From: Cryptosporangium aurantiacum
Lineage (GTDB): Bacteria; Actinomycetota; Actinomycetes; Mycobacteriales; Cryptosporangiaceae
DNA: 64,000 nt
Assembly: GCF_900143005.1 (NCBI RefSeq)
Contig: NZ_FRCS01000025.1
Location: forward strand, 24,534-88,533
Direction of reading: 5' to 3'
Part shown: piece after piece, positions 61,152 to 64,000 of the stretch
How positions within the stretch are numbered: the stretch's first letter is position 1
Layout of the letters: each line of letters opens with the position of its first letter
The notes under the pieces: model-generated
What the model saw: the letters and a program-made list of their open reading frames with translations, nothing else
The model's database searches: none
What the model was told of the DNA's origin: nothing
Position numbers and translations under genes: made by a program

Positions 61152-62900
61152 GTGAGCCGTACCGTCGCCGATCAACTCGTCGCTTTCCTCGTCGGAGCCG
61201 GCGTCCGCCGTGTTTACGGCCTCGTCGGCGACAGCCTCAACGCGTTCAGCGACGCCGTGCGCCGCAGCGGTGGCGCGGCCAACGGCGGCCTGGACTGGAT
61301 CCACGTCCACAACGAGGAGGCCGCGGCGTTCGCGGCCTCGGCGAACGCCCAGCTCACCGGGGACCTCGCGGTCTGCGCGGGCAGTTGCGGCCCGGGCAAC
61401 ACCCACCTCATCCAGGGCGTGATGGACGCCCACCGCTCCGGTGCGCCGGTACTCGTCCTGGCGTCGCACATCGCGTCCAGGCAGATCGGCTCCGGGTTCT
61501 TCCAGGAGACCAAGCCCGAGGCGTTGTTCGCGCAGGCCAGCCACTACTGCGAGACGGTGGCGCACCCGGACCAGATGGCCCGCCTGGCCAGGCTGGCGGT
61601 GCAGAACGCGGTGGGGAAGCGGGGCGCTGCGGTGCTCGTCCTCCCCGGTGACGTGCTCGCCGAGAAGGCAACCGAGCCGGCTCGCACCGAAGCTCTCGTC
61701 ACCACCGCACCCCGGAGCGTCCCGTCTGACGTGGACGTTCGGGAACTGGCCGAGCGAATCGGCAAGGCCGAGAAGATCGCGATCTTCGGCGGCATCGGCT
61801 GTGCGGACGCCCGCTCCGAGGTGCTGGAACTGGCCGCTCGTCTGCAGGCGCCGATCGGGCACACGCTGCGCGGCAAGGAGATCCTGCACTGGGACAACCC
61901 GTACGACGTCGGAATGACCGGGCTGCTCGGCTACGGCGCCTGCTACCACGCGCTGCACGAGGCCGACCTGGTTCTCCTGCTGGGCACCGACTTCCCGTAC
62001 GACGAGTTCCTCCCCGGTGCCCGCACGGTCCAGATCGACCGGGATCCGGCCCGGCTCGGCCGGCGGACGCCACTCGTCCAGGGCATCGCCGCCGACCTGG
62101 GGCTGACGCTCGCGGCGCTCCTGCCGCTGCTCCCCCAGCGGACCGACCGCCGGTTCCTGGACGACGCGCTGCGGCGCACCGATCACGCGCTCCGGCATGC
62201 GATCGAGGCCTACACCGGCGCGCACCACCAGCGCACACCGATCCACCCCGAGTACCTGGCCCGCCTGATCGACCGAGCCGCGGACGATGACGCGATCTTC
62301 ACCGTCGACACCGGCATGTGCTGCACTTGGGCGGCGCGCTACCTCACGCCGAACGGGCGCCGCCGGATCCTCGGATCGTTCGTCCACGGCTCGATGGCGA
62401 ACGCGCTGCCGATGGCGATCGGTGCGCAGTACGCCGCGCCCGACCGACAGGTGATTTCGTTCTCCGGCGACGGCGGACTGGCCATGCTGCTCGGCGAGCT
62501 GCTGACCGTGCGCCGGCACCACCTCCCAGTGAAGACCGTGGTGTTCAACAACTCCAGCCTCGGCATGGTGCGGTTGGAGATGATGGTCGCCGGCGACCCG
62601 CCGTTCGAGACCGACCACGAGCCGGTCGACTACGCGGCGATCGCTGCCGGTGCCGGCCTGTTCGCCGCCCGGGTCACCGACCCCGCCGACCTCCCGAACG
62701 CCGTCGAGAGGTTCCTCGCGTACGACGGACCGGCGCTGCTCGACGTCGTCACGACGGCAGACGCGCTGGAGGTGCCGTCGCACGTCACGGCCGCCGAAGC
62801 GCGCGGGTTCGCGCTGTCGCTCGGTAAGACCGTGCTCGGCGGCGGAATCGGTGCGGCGGTGGAGCTGGCTCGGCAGAACATCCGGAACATTCCGCACTGA
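61152..62900 (+). CDS. poxB: Pyruvate dehydrogenase (quinone) / pyruvate oxidase-type ThDP enzyme
   Basis: A 582-residue thiamine-diphosphate enzyme. The N-terminal PYR domain has the catalytic Glu in HVHNEEAAAFAAS (E55/E56), and a central FAD/TPP-like domain follows. The C-terminal PP domain has the cofactor motif SFSGDGGLAMLLGELLTVRRHHLPVKTVVFNNSSLG (in parts: GDGGLAMLLGE...VVFNN). It resembles PoxB, which converts pyruvate to acetate and CO2 and passes electrons to quinone; the C-terminal helix (VELARQNIRNIPH) fits the membrane-binding end. GTG 61152 is chosen because GGGGAGG (61140-61146) is five bases upstream; the frame is open from 61056. Confidence 0.85.
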   Translation: MSRTVADQLVAFLVGAGVRRVYGLVGDSLNAFSDAVRRSGGAANGGLDWIHVHNEEAAAFAASANAQLTGDLAVCAGSCGPGNTHLIQGVMDAHRSGAPVLVLASHIASRQIGSGFFQETKPEALFAQASHYCETVAHPDQMARLARLAVQNAVGKRGAAVLVLPGDVLAEKATEPARTEALVTTAPRSVPSDVDVRELAERIGKAEKIAIFGGIGCADARSEVLELAARLQAPIGHTLRGKEILHWDNPYDVGMTGLLGYGACYHALHEADLVLLLGTDFPYDEFLPGARTVQIDRDPARLGRRTPLVQGIAADLGLTLAALLPLLPQRTDRRFLDDALRRTDHALRHAIEAYTGAHHQRTPIHPEYLARLIDRAADDDAIFTVDTGMCCTWAARYLTPNGRRRILGSFVHGSMANALPMAIGAQYAAPDRQVISFSGDGGLAMLLGELLTVRRHHLPVKTVVFNNSSLGMVRLEMMVAGDPPFETDHEPVDYAAIAAGAGLFAARVTDPADLPNAVERFLAYDGPALLDVVTTADALEVPSHVTAAEARGFALSLGKTVLGGGIGAAVELARQNIRNIPH

Positions 62901-62984
62901 TCCCGCGGCGGGGTCAGCCGACGCGGGGCAGTGCGCCGCGTTCGGACCGGCAGGTGGGTGGATCGGAGCCGCTGGCGCGGGCCG

Positions 62985-63800
62985 CTGGTGCGGGCCGCTC
63001 GTCTGGGGCCGCCCGCTCAGGGCCGCTCGTCAGGGGCCACAGCTCCGAGTCCGCTGGTCAGCGCCGCTGGTGCTGGGCCGCTGGTGCGGGGCCGCTGGTG
63101 CGGGGCCGCTGGTGCCGGGCCGCTAGTCAGTGCCGCTGGTGCGGGGCCGCTAGTCAGTGCCGCTGGTGCGGGGCCGCTGGTCAGCGCCGCCGGTGCGGGG
63201 CGCAGCTCCGGGCCCCTGGTCAGCGCCGCTGGTGCGGGGCGCTGGTGCCGGGCCGCTCGTCCGCGCCGCTGGTGCGGGGCCGCTGGTGCCGGGCCGCTCG
63301 TCCGCGCCGCCGGTGCCGGACCGCTCGTCCGCGCCGCCGGTGCGGGGCGCAGCCCCGGGCCCCTGGTCAGCGCCGCTGGTGCGGGGCGCTTGTGCCGGGC
63401 CGCTCGTCCGCGCCGCTGATCCGGGCCGCAGCTCCGGGGGCCTTGGTCCGCGCCGCTCGTCCGGGTCCACCAGAGGTGCGGGGCTGCTCGTCCGGGGCCA
63501 CAGTTCCGGATCCGCTGGTCAGCGCCGTTGGGTGGGACCGCTCGTCAGCGCCGCTGATCCGGGCCGCTGATCCGGGCCGCTGATCCGGGACCGCTGATCC
63601 GGGACCGCTGATCCGGGACCGCTGATCCGGGACCGCTGATCCCGGGGGCTGGCGCGAGGGCGCTGGTGCGGGGCGCTGACGGGAGCCGCTCGTCCGGACC
63701 GCCGGTCCGGGGCCGCCGATCCGAGGCGGTTGGCCGAGGTCGCCTGGCCGAGGTCGCCTGGCCGAGGTCGCCGGTCCGAGGCGGTTGGCCGGGGCCGCCT
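62985..63800. repeat. GC-rich minisatellite region without a convincing gene
   Basis: About 0.8-0.9 kb of degenerate short tandem repeats fills the space between the PoxB gene and the HNH gene. From ~62985 to ~63440 the main unit is ~15 bp (GCCGCTGGTGCGGGG-like). From 63551 to ~63646 there are about seven 13-14 bp CCGCTGATCCGGGA units, and from ~63725 to ~63795 a 15-bp GAGGTCGCCTGGCC-G-type unit. Several frames stay open because the units are near multiples of three, but they give only repetitive Gly/Ala/Arg/Pro peptides without a ribosome-binding site. Confidence 0.85.
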
Positions 63801-63893
63801 GGCCGGGGTGGGCGGTCCGAGGCGCTGTGGTGGGCATGCCGATGGCCCGGAGCGCGGTGGCGTTCCGGGTGGTCGGCGGGTTCAGGCGTGGTG

Positions 63894-64000
63894 TCAGGGT
63901 GGGTCGAGGGTGGTGCCGTCGGGTCGGTGGATGGTGAGGGTGTGTCCGTCGAAGTTCAGGTGCCAGCCTTGGTCGTGGACGCGGTGGTGGTGCCAGGGGC
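63894..64000 (-). CDS. HNH endonuclease / DUF222 (REP13E12-like) protein, 3' end only
   Basis: Only the last 35 codons are in the window. They read WHHHRVHDQGWHLNFDGH, then TLTIHRPDGTTLDPP and stop. This is the C-terminal signature of actinobacterial DUF222-HNH proteins, where H-H-x-x-x-H follows the zinc-binding CxxCH segment. Such proteins are multicopy and repeat-like in many actinobacterial genomes. The minisatellite lies directly after its stop. Confidence 0.75.
   Translation of the reverse strand, partial: PWHHHRVHDQGWHLNFDGHTLTIHRPDGTTLDPP

Noticed and set aside
62931..63837. Several open frames in the minisatellite (plus and minus)
   Set aside because: Frames stay open on several tracks because the repeat units are near multiples of three; no start signal, codon bias or family similarity is seen.

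Overview
The window is chromosomal DNA of a very GC-rich actinobacterium, probably a filamentous or soil type. Supporting signs are the strong GC bias at third codon positions, frequent GTG/TTG starts, many GTGA/ATGA gene overlaps, a SARP-type regulator, a conservon-like operon, LprG/LppX-type and Tat-type exported proteins, a DUF5709 protein, a deazaflavin (F420)-type nitroreductase and, at the right edge, a DUF222/HNH (REP13E12-like) protein. The genus cannot be fixed from sequence alone. No rRNA, tRNA, CRISPR array, insertion sequence or prophage was seen.

Layout. (1) 1-7.1 kb: a flotillin-like protein (cut by the window edge), a large DUF3686-type AAA ATPase and an exported GH18 hydrolase in one operon, facing a DedA protein. 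(2) 7.9-16.4 kb: an esterase, then a six-gene leftward surface-polysaccharide operon: DPM-like glycosyltransferase, GT2, polysaccharide deacetylase, GT2, Wzx-like flippase and a large polytopic protein. (3) 16.5-20.8 kb: YccF, LysR, two unknown proteins, and a CooC/ParA-like ATPase plus a small conserved partner behind a Zur-like palindrome. (4) 20.8-25.2 kb: a GT4 transferase divergent from an oxidoreductase pair, then a PQ-loop (SWEET-like) protein. (5) 25.3-33.1 kb: exported chitinase, lipoprotein, a membrane-anchored SARP regulator with a helix-hairpin-helix end, DUF5709, an exported PL3 pectate lyase, and an ECF sigma factor with its probable anti-sigma factor. (6) 33-47.4 kb: two paralogous APC-type permeases, TetR, a GAF/PAS sensor, a GT-C-like protein with internal duplication, a self-regulating XRE operon, a Ser/Thr kinase and a covalent-flavin oxidase. 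(7) 47.4-50.9 kb: NarL-type two-component pair divergent from an ABC exporter. (8) 50.9-59.8 kb: the most distinctive block. It is a conservon-like operon (NIT-domain kinase, roadblock, GTPase) without the usual DUF742 gene, and it carries a solute-binding lipoprotein in its place downstream. Divergent from it is an OmpR-type regulator, followed by a second, very similar solute-binding lipoprotein. The regulator gene and the second lipoprotein share an 11-bp-spaced TCATGA direct repeat in their upstream DNA, and no transporter genes are present. (9) 59.8-64 kb: nitroreductase, alpha/beta hydrolase, PoxB-type pyruvate dehydrogenase, about 0.9 kb of GC-rich minisatellite, and the 3' end of an HNH gene.

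How the genes fit together. The surface-glycan operon, GT4, GT-C protein, GH18 enzymes and pectate lyase point to cell-envelope building and degradation of plant or fungal polymers. The many regulators (two two-component systems, conservon, ECF/anti-sigma, SARP, LysR, TetR, XRE, STPK) indicate an environment-sensing region. The best candidate for something undescribed is the conservon with solute-binding lipoproteins and its TCATGA-box regulator. Second is the membrane-tethered SARP/HhH fusion.
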